From the NCBI GenBank assembly GCA_023459275.1, contig JAEWVC010000026.1:1-17404 (forward strand): DNA of 17,404 nt, read 5' to 3'. Position 1 is the first letter of the stretch. Every line of letters begins with the position of its first letter. The DNA comes from Bacillota bacterium (lineage in GTDB: Bacteria; Bacillota; Clostridia; Christensenellales; Aristaeellaceae). Position numbers and translations under genes: made by a program. This document shows, piece after piece, positions 7,327 through 14,932 of the stretch. The notes under the pieces were generated by a model. The model saw nothing but the letters and a program-made list of their open reading frames with translations. It did no database searches and had not been told where the DNA came from.

Positions 7327-8703
7327 ATGGATTTTTCGCGTCTGGACCAATTGGCGGAAGCACAGCGGGAGCCGCTTATGGAAACACTGCGCAAGTGGGT
7401 GAGGATCAACAGCGTCAAGGGCGGGCCCGGACCGGGCGCCCCCTTTGGGGCGGTGCTCCGGGAAATGCTGGATGTGGCCCTCTCGGATATGAAGGAGCTG
7501 GGCTTTGAGGTTCGGGACATCGGCGGCTATGCCGGGGACGCGCAGATGGGACAGGGGGAAGAAGTGCTGGGTATCCTGGCGCATCTGGACATCGTGCCCG
7601 CCGGAGACGGCTGGAAAACGGACCCCTTTGGCGGGGAGATCGTGAACGGGCGCATCTATGGCCGGGGCACCAATGACGACAAGGGCCCGGCGGTGGCCGC
7701 GCTGTATGCCATGCGGGCGGTGAAGCTGGCGGGGATTAAGCTTACCAAGCGCGTCCGGCTGATCCTGGGCTGTGATGAGGAGTCCGGGATGGAGGACATG
7801 AAGTATTACGCCGCCCACGCGGACATGCCCCGCTTTGGGTTCAGCCCTGATGCCTCCTATCCCGTGATCAACACGGAAAAGGGGCTGTATCAGTTGAAAA
7901 TTGAGGGCCCCGCGGCAAAAGAGGGGTTGGAAGTTGTGCGCATCGAGGCCGGGCAGCGGCCCAATGTGATCCCTGGCCAGGCCTCCGCCATCGTCCGGGG
8001 AGACGCGGAAACAGCAAAGCAGGTAGAGGCGTTTTCTAAAAGCGCCGGATATCCCGTGGCGGCGGACTGCCTGCCGGAGGGCGGCGTCAAGATTACCGCC
8101 CAGGGCGTAGCCGGCCATGCGGCCATGCCGGAGTCCGCCAAAAACGCCATCGGCCGTCTCTTGAAGGTGCTTGAGCACCTGGGCGTTCAGGGACCGCTGC
8201 TAGCCTTGGCAAAGCATGTGGGCCTTCAATATGACGGTGCTTCCCTGAACATCGCGGTGGAGGACAAGCTTTCCGGGCCGCTGACGCTGAACCTGGGCAT
8301 TCTCCGGGCGGACGCTGAGAAAGTGGAAGCCACCTTTGACATCCGCTACCCCGTGATGGCCGCCCCCGGCGCCATTTTGAAAGCTATTTCCGATGCCCTT
8401 GCGCCTTCCGGGATCACCGTTTCTGTGCTTGCCCACAAGGAACCCCACCATGTGCCGGAAAGCAGCCCCCTGGTCCAGGCGCTGCTGGACGCCTACCATG
8501 AGGTGACCGGCCTTCCCGCCCAGGCCATTGCCATCGGCGGAGGTACCTATGCCAGGTGCCTTGAGGAGGGCGTGGCCTTCGGTGCGCTCTTCCCGGGTGA
8601 GGAGGAACTGGCCCACCAGGCCGGGGAATATATGGCCATCGACAGCCTCATGGCCAGCGTAAAGATTTTCGCCCGCGCCATCGCCAGGCTCGCGGGGGAA
8701 TGA
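7327..8703 (+). CDS. pepV: M20 family Xaa-His dipeptidase (PepV)
   Basis: A 458-residue cytoplasmic di-zinc dipeptidase that hydrolyses a broad range of dipeptides, including beta-Ala/Xaa-His types. All expected metal and catalytic positions are present at the spacing known from Lactobacillus PepV (about 470 residues): H86 and D88 in LAHLDIVPAG, the bridging Asp in GTNDDKG (117-118), E151/E152 in CDEESGMED, D175 in SPDASYPV, and H430 in EELAHQAGEY. The lid domain is inserted at about 180-380. An ATG at 7321 overlaps the MalY stop, but the GGAAGGAG at 7312-7319 is too close to it. The ATG at 7327 is 7 bases away and gives MDFSRLDQL, so it is preferred. It is the last gene of the tight run that starts at 3885. 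Confidence 0.93.
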   Translation: MDFSRLDQLAEAQREPLMETLRKWVRINSVKGGPGPGAPFGAVLREMLDVALSDMKELGFEVRDIGGYAGDAQMGQGEEVLGILAHLDIVPAGDGWKTDPFGGEIVNGRIYGRGTNDDKGPAVAALYAMRAVKLAGIKLTKRVRLILGCDEESGMEDMKYYAAHADMPRFGFSPDASYPVINTEKGLYQLKIEGPAAKEGLEVVRIEAGQRPNVIPGQASAIVRGDAETAKQVEAFSKSAGYPVAADCLPEGGVKITAQGVAGHAAMPESAKNAIGRLLKVLEHLGVQGPLLALAKHVGLQYDGASLNIAVEDKLSGPLTLNLGILRADAEKVEATFDIRYPVMAAPGAILKAISDALAPSGITVSVLAHKEPHHVPESSPLVQALLDAYHEVTGLPAQAIAIGGGTYARCLEEGVAFGALFPGEEELAHQAGEYMAIDSLMASVKIFARAIARLAGE

Positions 8704-8725
8704 GGACCGGGAACGATGGGAAATT

Positions 8726-8898
8726 GGCGGGGAGGGAACTTTTTACAAAAATCATCCGACCGGCTCAATAGTTGCATTGCTCACTGCCGTTCGCACTGCG
8801 CCTTTTCGCCGGCCTCCTCCGCCTGCCCCCTTTCCGCCACAGGCGGGGGTCAGGCTTTGGAGCCTCCCCGCGCCCCTCCTTGAAAAACTTCATCAAGG
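8726..8898 (-). repeat. Dispersed intergenic repeat, long form, copy 1 (inverted)
   Basis: Read on the minus strand, this is the same element as 15208-15373. It opens with GATGAAGTTTTTCAAGG, then GGAGGCTCC, then a GCCTG-CCCCC / GGGGG-CAGGC stem. The GGAGGA linker and the folded core follow (8813-8760), and it closes with a TTTTTGTAAAAAGTTCCC segment ending near CCCCGCC. The core has GCAGTGC/GCAATGC and CCGGC/GCCGG arms with the loop GAACGGCAGTGA. It fills most of the 272-base gap between pepV and the ATPase gene. The imperfect right end is the only terminator-like structure behind pepV. Confidence 0.75.
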
Positions 8899-8908
8899 AA
8901 TTTATACC
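8880..8908 (+). promoter_or_regulatory. Possible promoter of the ATPase gene within the repeat end
   Basis: TTGAAA (8880-8885) is separated by 17 bases from TATACC (8903-8908). The -35 is good and the -10 is weak (TATACC against TATAAT). The -35 lies inside the outer end of the repeat, so the repeat may supply half of a promoter. This is suggestive only. Confidence 0.35.
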
Positions 8909-8975
8909 ATTTCTTTCTTGCTTCTATCGCCCCGCGTCTGTTTGATATTTTTTGCTGTGGGAAAGGAGCGCCTTC

Positions 8976-9782
8976 TTGATTTCGCTTCGGTCGGTATCCG
9001 TGGAGGGAGAGCAGGGCGCGTACCCCTTCCATTGCCCCCAGGTGATGTCCCTTCAAAAAAGGGAATTCACCTCCTCCGTCACGCTGCTGGTGGGGGAGAA
9101 CGGCACGGGAAAATCCACGTTCCTGGAGGCACTGGCCCGAAAGCTGGCTTTGCCGGCCATCGGCCTGAGCGACGCGGCGGGGGATGACACCCTCAAGGGG
9201 CTGGACCCGCTTTGCGGCGCCATACGCCTTTCCTTCGGTGTGCACGCAAGAAAAGGCTTCTTTCTTCGGGCGGAGGACTTCTTCAACTTTGTCCGCCGCA
9301 TCAGTCAAATGCAGGCGGATATGGCCCGGGAACTTGCGCGGGCCGAGGCGGAGAATGCCCACAGGGATGCGTTCGCCCAAAACCAGGCGCGAATGGCGTA
9401 TGCTTCCTCCCTCTTTGCGCTGCGCAGCCGCTATGGCGATGATCCGGACGCACAATCCCATGGGGAAAGTTTTTTGGCGCTTTTCAAGCAGCGGATCGTA
9501 CCCGGCGGCATCTATCTCCTGGATGAGCCGGAAGCCCCCCTGTCACCCATGCGGCAGCTTGCGCTGGTATCCCTGCTCATGGCGCGGGAGCAGGACAGCC
9601 AGTTCATCATCGCCACCCATTCCCCCATCCTGATGGCGTATCCAGGGGCGGACATCTGGTGTTTTGACGAGGTTCCCGTTGCCTCCGTGGCATATGAGGA
9701 GCTTTCCCATGTCAAGCTCATGAAAGATTTTCTCAGCCAGCCCCGCCGGTACATGGAAATGCTCCGCCGGGAAGGGGAATAA
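8976..9782 (+). CDS. Stand-alone ABC-type/AAA-like ATPase (COG3910 type)
   Basis: A 268-residue soluble ATPase with no membrane segment. The Walker A is GENGTGKST (40-48). The middle part is helical and charged (QMQADMARELARAEAENAH), a possible short coiled coil. SHGES may serve as the ABC signature, and YLLDEPEAPLSP gives Walker B with a D-loop-like end. FIIATHSPILMAYPGA supplies the switch histidine. This layout matches the family annotated as predicted ATPase COG3910, related to the RecF/SMC-like or OLD-type nucleotidases rather than transporter subunits; the cellular role is unknown. The frame is open from a TTG at 8952, but AGGAG (8964-8968) lies 7 bases before the TTG at 8976, which gives MISLRSVSVEG and is my choice. 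No nuclease or partner gene is adjacent, so nothing here specifically supports a defence role. Confidence 0.82.
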   Translation: MISLRSVSVEGEQGAYPFHCPQVMSLQKREFTSSVTLLVGENGTGKSTFLEALARKLALPAIGLSDAAGDDTLKGLDPLCGAIRLSFGVHARKGFFLRAEDFFNFVRRISQMQADMARELARAEAENAHRDAFAQNQARMAYASSLFALRSRYGDDPDAQSHGESFLALFKQRIVPGGIYLLDEPEAPLSPMRQLALVSLLMAREQDSQFIIATHSPILMAYPGADIWCFDEVPVASVAYEELSHVKLMKDFLSQPRRYMEMLRREGE

Positions 9783-9825
9783 TACGCGGGCAGCAGGGAG
9801 CCAAAGTGTTCCGCACAGAAAAGCG

Positions 9826-9854
9826 TTGCTTCCCGGCGGAAGGTTCATTATAAT
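9826..9854 (+). promoter_or_regulatory. Sigma-A promoter of the DUF5711-cvpA pair
   Basis: TTGCTT (9826-9831), a 17-base spacer and a perfect TATAAT (9849-9854). The predicted start is near 9861, giving a leader of about 135 bases that opens directly into a hairpin repeat. Confidence 0.75.
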
Positions 9855-9856
9855 AA

Positions 9857-9920
9857 GGAAAAGCCCGGAAAAGCGGCAGCGCCGCTTTCCGAAAACCCAG
9901 GCGGCGGGGCTTTCCGCCGC
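9857..9920 (+). repeat. Leader hairpin repeat (second copy) and a following GC hairpin
   Basis: Positions 9857-9895 align with 3802-3841 in the other structured leader. The hairpin has arms CGGAAAAGCGGC and GCCGCTTTCCG (9866-9891) with an AGC loop and one bulged A. The earlier copy has CGAAAAAG and CTTTTTCG arms with GGC-AAC-GCC inside, so an A-T pair there matches a G-C pair here. A second perfect hairpin, GCGGCGG/CCGCCGC with a 6-base loop, follows at 9901-9920. Neither has a T-run, so these are not ordinary terminators. Confidence 0.6.
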
Positions 9921-9995
9921 ATGAAAAAGGCGGGATGCATCGTTTCATAAAGGAAAGGATGCCCGTATCGCGCAAAAGGAGCCGTCGTACAGCCC

Positions 9996-11117
9996 ATGAT
10001 GCAAAGAAGGCAGCCGGATACTCCCAGGAAAAAGCGGTGGGCGCTTTTGGTTATCGTACCGCTGGTGATTGTAGTGCTGATTGTGGCCATCAGCGGTATA
10101 CGGCGCATCGGCCAGCCCAGGGAGGCAACAGCCGTCAAGCTTCCCTGCCTGAGCGGGCAGAGTGTGACGCCCTTTGGCGAGTATGTGCTGTATTACGACA
10201 GCGTATCCATCCATTGCGTCACTGCGGCGGGTGGGGTCCGCTGGTCCTTCCCCATCGGGGCGGACGCTGCTTTTTCCACCAGCGGCAGCAATGTAGTGGC
10301 GTGGGTGAACAGCCAAGTTTACATCCTGGACCAAAACGGGCATTCCACCTACAGCGACAACCTGGGCCAGCAGGTGCAGTTTGCCCGTATCGGCAAAAAA
10401 TACGCCGCAGCCGTTACCGGAGACGATACGGAACCGACGCTTCAGCTCTTTGACTTGAACGGCGCGCCGGTGGATGATGAAACAGAGGCATTTTCCGGCC
10501 GGCTGATGCTGGATGTGGGCTTCTACGGCGAGGATGGCCAGTATATCTGGACGCTGGGCATCGACGTGTTCGGCACCGCGGCCAATACGGTGCTCAACAC
10601 CTTCGAGGTGGGCCAGATGAATACCGGGAAAATATCCCTGGGAGACGTCCTCACCTACAAAGTGATCTATGACAACCAGAAACTGCGGGTGTTAAGTACC
10701 CGGCAGATGCGCACCTTCAACTACCGCGGCGCCGAGGATACCGCCGCGTCCATCCTGGTCTACGGCTGGAAGCTAATCGCCAGCGAAACGCCGGAGAAGG
10801 GCGATGCTTTGATGCTCCTGGCCCCCTCCGCCCAGACCAACAGCCAGTACACCATCCGGGAAGTAAGGCTGTTAAGCGGCGTGAATGACAGGCGCTATAC
10901 GCTTCCCTCGGACTGCGTGGGTGCCGTCATCCACAGCAAAACGCTGTATGCCTTCTCGTCGGACTATATCTACCGCAGCGATACGGGTACCCAGCGGTTT
11001 TCCGCGCTGAACAGGCCGAAAAACATGCCTGCCCCAACGGACCTGATCGGCATGACCACGGGCGGGGAGGCAATTATAGCCTGCGGTGATGCGGTATATG
11101 CCGTCAGCATGCCCTGA
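9996..11117 (+). CDS. DUF5711-family membrane-anchored protein, beta-propeller-like
   Basis: A 373-residue protein with a basic cytoplasmic N-terminus (RRQPDTPRKKR), one anchor helix at about 15-34, and a large extracytoplasmic domain. The domain shows repeated short strand units with an xYxxD/xxxxVxxxx rhythm (VLYYDSVSIHCVTAAGGVRWSFPI, VYILDQNGH, LQLFDLNG), as in WD/PQQ-like propellers. The overall pattern and the CvpA neighbour match DUF5711 proteins of Clostridia, whose function is unknown. AAAAGGAG lies about 14 bases before the ATG, longer than usual. A short overlapping frame with a better site starts at 9960 (MPVSRKRSRR) but lacks any sign of coding downstream, so the start is less certain than for other genes. 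It is co-transcribed with cvpA 29 bases downstream. Confidence 0.72.
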   Translation: MMQRRQPDTPRKKRWALLVIVPLVIVVLIVAISGIRRIGQPREATAVKLPCLSGQSVTPFGEYVLYYDSVSIHCVTAAGGVRWSFPIGADAAFSTSGSNVVAWVNSQVYILDQNGHSTYSDNLGQQVQFARIGKKYAAAVTGDDTEPTLQLFDLNGAPVDDETEAFSGRLMLDVGFYGEDGQYIWTLGIDVFGTAANTVLNTFEVGQMNTGKISLGDVLTYKVIYDNQKLRVLSTRQMRTFNYRGAEDTAASILVYGWKLIASETPEKGDALMLLAPSAQTNSQYTIREVRLLSGVNDRRYTLPSDCVGAVIHSKTLYAFSSDYIYRSDTGTQRFSALNRPKNMPAPTDLIGMTTGGEAIIACGDAVYAVSMP

Positions 11118-11146
11118 GATCGCCCGCGAAAGGGGGAACAATTCAG

Positions 11147-11854
11147 ATGAACGTGGTGGACTACGCCATTCTTGCCATCATTGCCCTAAGCGTTCTGTGG
11201 GGCTTTTACCGCGGCTTCATCCAGTCGGTGCTGGGTATGGGCGCCGTGCTGCTGGCCCTTGCCGGCTCTTTCCTGATTTATCCCCATATTGCCGGCCTGA
11301 TCCAGAGCAATCCGTCCATCGCAAGGTCCCTGATCCACTATACGGACGCCACCTCGCGCCTGGGCAATCTGGAGCTGTCCCTGGCCAAGGTGGGCACGCT
11401 GACCCAGGGCGCCATCGATTCCATCCTGCAAAACATCCACCTTCCCGCGCCCATCGACACCATTTTGCAGTATAACCTGCAAAACCAGGTGTTTTCCCAG
11501 TCCGGTATCACCACGGTGGCCGAATATGTGAACCAGACCATTGTGGCCGTATCCGTGAATATCCTAAGCTTTTTCGCGTGTTTCCTGGCGCTTTTCATCG
11601 TTTTGTCCATCCTCATCAACATGCTTCGCTGCGTATTCCGCTTTCCGCTGCTCAAGCAGCTTGACTGGCTTTTCGGCGGCGTGTTCGGCCTGCTCCGGGG
11701 CGCGGTGCTGTGCTACGCGATCTTTGCGCTGGTGCCTTTGCTGATGACCGTGGTGCCCTTTGAACAGTTCAGCACCCTTATTGAGAGCAGCACCCTGGCG
11801 AAGGTCTTCAACAACGGCGATCTGATCCTGTCCATTATCAACAGGCGGCTGTAA
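11147..11854 (+). CDS. CvpA family inner-membrane protein
   Basis: A 235-residue membrane protein with the CvpA opening MNVVDYAILAIIALSVLWGFYRGFIQSVLGM: a first helix, then the conserved GFxRGFIxS turn and a second helix (about 24-42). A long loop (50-125) precedes two further helices (about 133-156 and 178-200), the latter with the family's FGGVFGLLRGAVL motif. E. coli CvpA is linked to colicin V production and to envelope or purine-related phenotypes; its biochemical role is open. The central loop is longer than in E. coli CvpA (162 residues in total) and is soluble-looking. AAAGGGGG lies 10 bases before the ATG. It is preceded by the DUF5711 gene in the same transcription unit and followed by a bidirectional terminator. 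Confidence 0.88.
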   Translation: MNVVDYAILAIIALSVLWGFYRGFIQSVLGMGAVLLALAGSFLIYPHIAGLIQSNPSIARSLIHYTDATSRLGNLELSLAKVGTLTQGAIDSILQNIHLPAPIDTILQYNLQNQVFSQSGITTVAEYVNQTIVAVSVNILSFFACFLALFIVLSILINMLRCVFRFPLLKQLDWLFGGVFGLLRGAVLCYAIFALVPLLMTVVPFEQFSTLIESSTLAKVFNNGDLILSIINRRL

Positions 11855-11857
11855 CAA

Positions 11858-11903
11858 AGCAAATAAGCAGCCCTGCCAGGATTGCCGGCAGGGCTATTTG
11901 CTT
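11858..11903. terminator. Bidirectional hairpin terminator between cvpA and the ABC operon
   Basis: AGCCCTGCC (11869-11877) pairs with GGCAGGGCT (11887-11895), extended by AAGCAAATA and TATTTGCTT arms with a small bulge. A-rich and T-rich sides give a short U-tract in both directions. It serves the converging cvpA and permease transcripts. Confidence 0.8.
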
Positions 11904-11912
11904 ATCTGCAGA

Positions 11913-12704
11913 TTAGTATTGCTGCTTTTTAAGAAAGAACCGGAAAGCGGTGTACAGAATCAGCAGGTTGTAGGCCGCGCCGATGATCATATACAGCCCG
12001 TAGCTCAGATCGGCGGCGGAGGGGAGCGGGTACAGCACCGTGATGATCCCCTTGGAGGCCCAAAAGTTCGGAAAGAAGCCCAGCAGGTACTGCATCCCGC
12101 CCGAGAAGGCCGGAAGTGCCAGCAGGATAGGGACCAGGGCAACGATGCCCGCGCCCTTGATCCACGCGAACCCCTCCACCTTGTTCTTGGCAAAGGCGGC
12201 CTGGAGCAACGACAGCGCCGGGGCAAACAGCGAAGAGGAGAGCGCGAAGATAAGAATTTTCCAGAATCCCAGCTTGTCGAACATGCGGACATTCCCAATC
12301 CGGTACGCGTCCCCCGCCAGCCACTTGGTACCCAGCAGCACCAGCAGCGTGCTGAGCACGGTAAGCAGGTACACATAGGCCATCTTGAAGGTCAGGTACC
12401 CCGACAGCCCCATGGGCGTGGCGGCGATGGTGTGCAGGGTGTGCTCGTCCTTGTGGTCCAGCAGCAGGAAGGTAGCCATGGCGCCTACGAAGAAGCTGCC
12501 CATGGTAAGGATCATCACCAGGGCGATGAGCAGACCCGTTTTCATGGCCGTGGCTTCCATAAAGTTCATGGACGGCAGGACCCGGGGGAACACGAAGGAC
12601 GACAGCGCCAGGATGACCAGCGGAAACAGGCACATGAACAGATTCATGGGATCCCGCAGGATGGTTTTCATTTCGAACCTGAGCAGAAACAGATATTTGC
12701 GCAT
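11913..12704 (-). CDS. ABC-2-type transporter permease (second permease)
   Basis: A 263-residue permease with six hydrophobic segments: about 22-44 (LFMCLFPLVILALSSF), 56-84, 107-126, 148-170, 182-200 and 228-256. The N-terminal amphipathic piece MRKYLFLLRFEMKTILRDP and the TM1-TM2 loop ending near KDEHTLHTIAATPM are typical ABC-2 coupling features: the EHTL..I..TP element is the known interface to the ATPase. It lies 4 bases downstream of the first permease, with GGGGGTG before its ATG. Paired with that permease it would form a heterodimeric pore. The substrate is not readable; the family includes drug exporters with the same one-ATPase, two-permease layout. Confidence 0.88.
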   Translation of the reverse strand: MRKYLFLLRFEMKTILRDPMNLFMCLFPLVILALSSFVFPRVLPSMNFMEATAMKTGLLIALVMILTMGSFFVGAMATFLLLDHKDEHTLHTIAATPMGLSGYLTFKMAYVYLLTVLSTLLVLLGTKWLAGDAYRIGNVRMFDKLGFWKILIFALSSSLFAPALSLLQAAFAKNKVEGFAWIKGAGIVALVPILLALPAFSGGMQYLLGFFPNFWASKGIITVLYPLPSAADLSYGLYMIIGAAYNLLILYTAFRFFLKKQQY

Positions 12705-12708
12705 GCTT

Positions 12709-13428
12709 TCACCCCCTTACCGCATGGCGCCGGAAGCCGGGAATCACATGAAGCAGCATCAATGCGGCGGTCAGCGCGGCGAGATAGCCAAAAGAAAGAA
12801 GCAGCTTGAACATGCTTTGGCCGCCCGTAAAGGCGGCGCCAAGCAGCGTCTGCGCCGCATCCGCGGGGGAAAGGATCATTACCCAGTCGTATTCCGCCGG
12901 GATGACATGCATATACAGCAGGATGGGCGGCAGCGCAAACACCAGGATATACAGAGAAATGTAGCCCAGCAGCCCGGAAAAGTCCCGGCTGAGCAGCGAG
13001 AAGGAATACCCCAGCACCGCGTGGGCCGCGCCGGAAACCAGGACGGCCGCCAGCAAAAGCCCGTAATCCAGGGTGATGCCGTGGATGAAATACAGCGCGC
13101 CGCAGGTAACAACGGCCGACTCAAGACTCAAAACCAGGGAGGCCAGAACCTTTGAAACTACGATGGCGCCGATGCCGGCCGGCGTCACCAGCAGGGATTT
13201 CACCGTGCCCTCCTGCCGTTCCAGATGGTAGGACGCGCCTGTCAGAAGGATGGACATCATCACCACGTCCGTAAACAGCAGCAGCGGTGCGATGGCCTGG
13301 GATTCCGCCTTGGACAGAAGAAAAAACATGATGATCCACAGCACTGAAGTCGCAAGGCTTACGGGTAGGATCTTGTAGTTCACCATCCGCCGCATTTCAA
13401 AAAAGAGCAGCCTGCGCAGCGTTTTCAT
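12709..13428 (-). CDS. ABC-2-type transporter permease (first permease)
   Basis: A 239-residue membrane protein with about six segments (20-38, 46-62, 87-112, 118-140, 148-172 and 205-226). The opening MKTLRRLLFFEMRRMVNYKI is the amphipathic elbow helix, and the loop HLERQEGTVKSLLVTPAG is the ABC-2 coupling element (E.GT...LL.TP), which parallels EHTLHTIAATP in the next gene. The start overlaps the ATPase stop as ATGA, so the two are translationally coupled. It is slightly shorter than its partner and only distantly similar, so a heterodimeric transporter is likely. The direction of transport is probably outward, judged from operon type rather than from residues. Confidence 0.87.
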   Translation of the reverse strand: MKTLRRLLFFEMRRMVNYKILPVSLATSVLWIIMFFLLSKAESQAIAPLLLFTDVVMMSILLTGASYHLERQEGTVKSLLVTPAGIGAIVVSKVLASLVLSLESAVVTCGALYFIHGITLDYGLLLAAVLVSGAAHAVLGYSFSLLSRDFSGLLGYISLYILVFALPPILLYMHVIPAEYDWVMILSPADAAQTLLGAAFTGGQSMFKLLLSFGYLAALTAALMLLHVIPGFRRHAVRG

Positions 13429-14285
13429 TGCACCTTGACCCCCGTGACGCGGATGAAGATGTCCTCCATGGACGTCTCTCCGCTGTGGATTGTTTCGATG
13501 TCCTTGCTTTTCAAAAGCGCAAAGAACGCTTCATTGCCGCCAATGCCGTCCATGGGGAAGACGGCGCCTTTCACCGTGCCTTCCTCCCTGTATTCCAGGC
13601 GTACCTCCCGGTTGCCGTACTTGAGCTTCAATTCCCTGGGGGTGCTCAATTCCTTCAGCTCCCCCTCCACGCAGAAGGCCACCCGGTCGCAGAGCTGCTC
13701 CACATCGTTCATCAGGTGGGTGGTTAGAAACACGGTGCCGCCCTTTTGCCTAAATTCCAGGATGATCTCCTTGAGAATGTGGGCGTTGCGCGGGTCCAGG
13801 CCGTTGGTGACCTCATCCAGAAACAGCACCCTGGGGCTGTTGAGCATGGCGCGCACAAAGTTCAGCCGCACCTTCATGCCCTTGGAATATTCCCCCACCT
13901 TGATGTCCCGGTGCTCCCACAGACCTACCCGCTCCATCAGGCCCTGGATATCGCCTGTCTTTTTGTAGAAGCCCGAAAAAAAGCGCAGGTTTTCCATGGC
14001 GGTCATCTTTGTAAAATGTACCGGCATCTCAAACCCCACGCCGATCTCCTCATAAAAGGATTTCCCCAGGGTTTTCAGGTCTTTTCCGAAATAGGCGATG
14101 CTGCCCTGGTAATTTTGCATTAGCTTGATCAGCAGCTTCTGCGTGGTGGATTTGCCGGCTCCCGAAGGGCCCAGCAACCCGAAGATTTCCCCCTCTTCCA
14201 CGGTGAAGCTCATCCCCCGGAGGGCTTCCTTTTGCGCCTTGGGATACCTGTACCGCAATCCGTCGATGGTAAACGCGCTTGTCAT
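13425..14285 (-). CDS. ABC transporter ATP-binding protein
   Basis: A 286-residue nucleotide-binding subunit. The Walker A is GPSGAGKST (39-47), the Q-loop region lies near IGVGFEMPVHFTKM, and the signature is the variant YSKGMK (133-138) instead of LSGGQ. The Walker B is VLFLDE (153-158), the D-loop is NGLDP, and the H-loop is TTH with His190. The usual Pro after the catalytic Glu is Val (LDEVTNGLDP). A C-terminal extension beyond 210 has LKLKYGNREVRLEYREE, matching the type annotated as fluoroquinolone-export ATP-binding proteins, which also carry YSKGM and sit beside two permeases. Substrate identity is inference only. It overlaps the TetR gene (ATGA, 14282-14285) and the first permease (13425-13428). 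Confidence 0.93.
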   Translation of the reverse strand: MTSAFTIDGLRYRYPKAQKEALRGMSFTVEEGEIFGLLGPSGAGKSTTQKLLIKLMQNYQGSIAYFGKDLKTLGKSFYEEIGVGFEMPVHFTKMTAMENLRFFSGFYKKTGDIQGLMERVGLWEHRDIKVGEYSKGMKVRLNFVRAMLNSPRVLFLDEVTNGLDPRNAHILKEIILEFRQKGGTVFLTTHLMNDVEQLCDRVAFCVEGELKELSTPRELKLKYGNREVRLEYREEGTVKGAVFPMDGIGGNEAFFALLKSKDIETIHSGETSMEDIFIRVTGVKVQ

Positions 14286-14923
14286 GATGTTTGCTCCTTC
14301 TTGGCCGCCAGGCCGGTTTTCATCATATCCACCGCCAGCGTAAGATAATAATACATTTCCTCGGGGCTGCGGGAGTCGGTAAGTTTGTGCAGGTTGGAAA
14401 ACAACAAATTCAGCGCCCTTTTCACAAATTCCGGCGGATACCGGCCATCGACCTGCCCCGTTTTGATGGCGCTGTCGATGAGCGGGCCGAAGCCCTGGCC
14501 AAAATCGTAGTTCAGGTGGGGCAGCAGGCGGCTGATCCAGCCTGGCTCCTCCTCCAGGATCCGGTTCGTGAATTGATACATCCGCTCGTCCTGGAACATG
14601 AAATCCATGGTTTTCTGGGAGAGTGCCTTGATGGTTTCAAAAAAATCCGAAAAATCCACTCCCTGCCGCAGCAGAGGCATGAAAAAGGCAATCTTCTTCT
14701 GCCCGATCTTGTCCAGCAGCGCAAGATACAGACCAAATTTATCCCCAAAATGGTGGTACAGGCTGCCCTTGCTCATGTTCGCCTTGCGCAAAAGGTCGTT
14801 CAGCGACGCGTCTTCAAATGTTTTTTGGGAAAACTCCCCCAGCGCCGCCTCGTACAAAAGCGGAAAGCGGTCCAGAGGATTGTTTTCCCCAACCAGGCTG
14901 CCGTAATCCAGCTTCTTGTTCAT
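14282..14923 (-). CDS. TetR/AcrR family transcriptional regulator
   Basis: A 213-residue DNA-binding repressor-like protein. The N-terminal helix-turn-helix region (about 18-65) holds AALGEFSQKTFEDASLNDLLRKANMSKGSLYHHFGDKFGLYLALL, in which MSKGSLYHHFGDK is the classic TetR recognition helix. The rest is the helical ligand-binding and dimerisation domain. It is embedded in an ABC operon between a 41-residue peptide gene and the ATPase, with ATGA overlap to the latter. A TGAGG that includes the stop of the peptide gene lies near its ATG, so its translation probably depends on the peptide gene. A near-perfect palindrome abuts the promoter -10 box, so autorepression with relief by a transported compound is the simplest model (inference). 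Confidence 0.92.
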   Translation of the reverse strand: MNKKLDYGSLVGENNPLDRFPLLYEAALGEFSQKTFEDASLNDLLRKANMSKGSLYHHFGDKFGLYLALLDKIGQKKIAFFMPLLRQGVDFSDFFETIKALSQKTMDFMFQDERMYQFTNRILEEEPGWISRLLPHLNYDFGQGFGPLIDSAIKTGQVDGRYPPEFVKRALNLLFSNLHKLTDSRSPEEMYYYLTLAVDMMKTGLAAKKEQTS

Positions 14924-14932
14924 ATACCGGCC

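Noticed and set aside
6116..7363. 415-codon open frame on the minus strand
   Set aside because: It is antisense to the MalY/PatB gene with its complete PLP motifs; composition is typical of a shadow frame.
8976..9782. ATPase as part of an anti-phage defence system
   Set aside because: OLD- and RecF-like ATPases can be defensive, but no nuclease, toxin, reverse transcriptase or other effector is adjacent and the neighbours are housekeeping genes.
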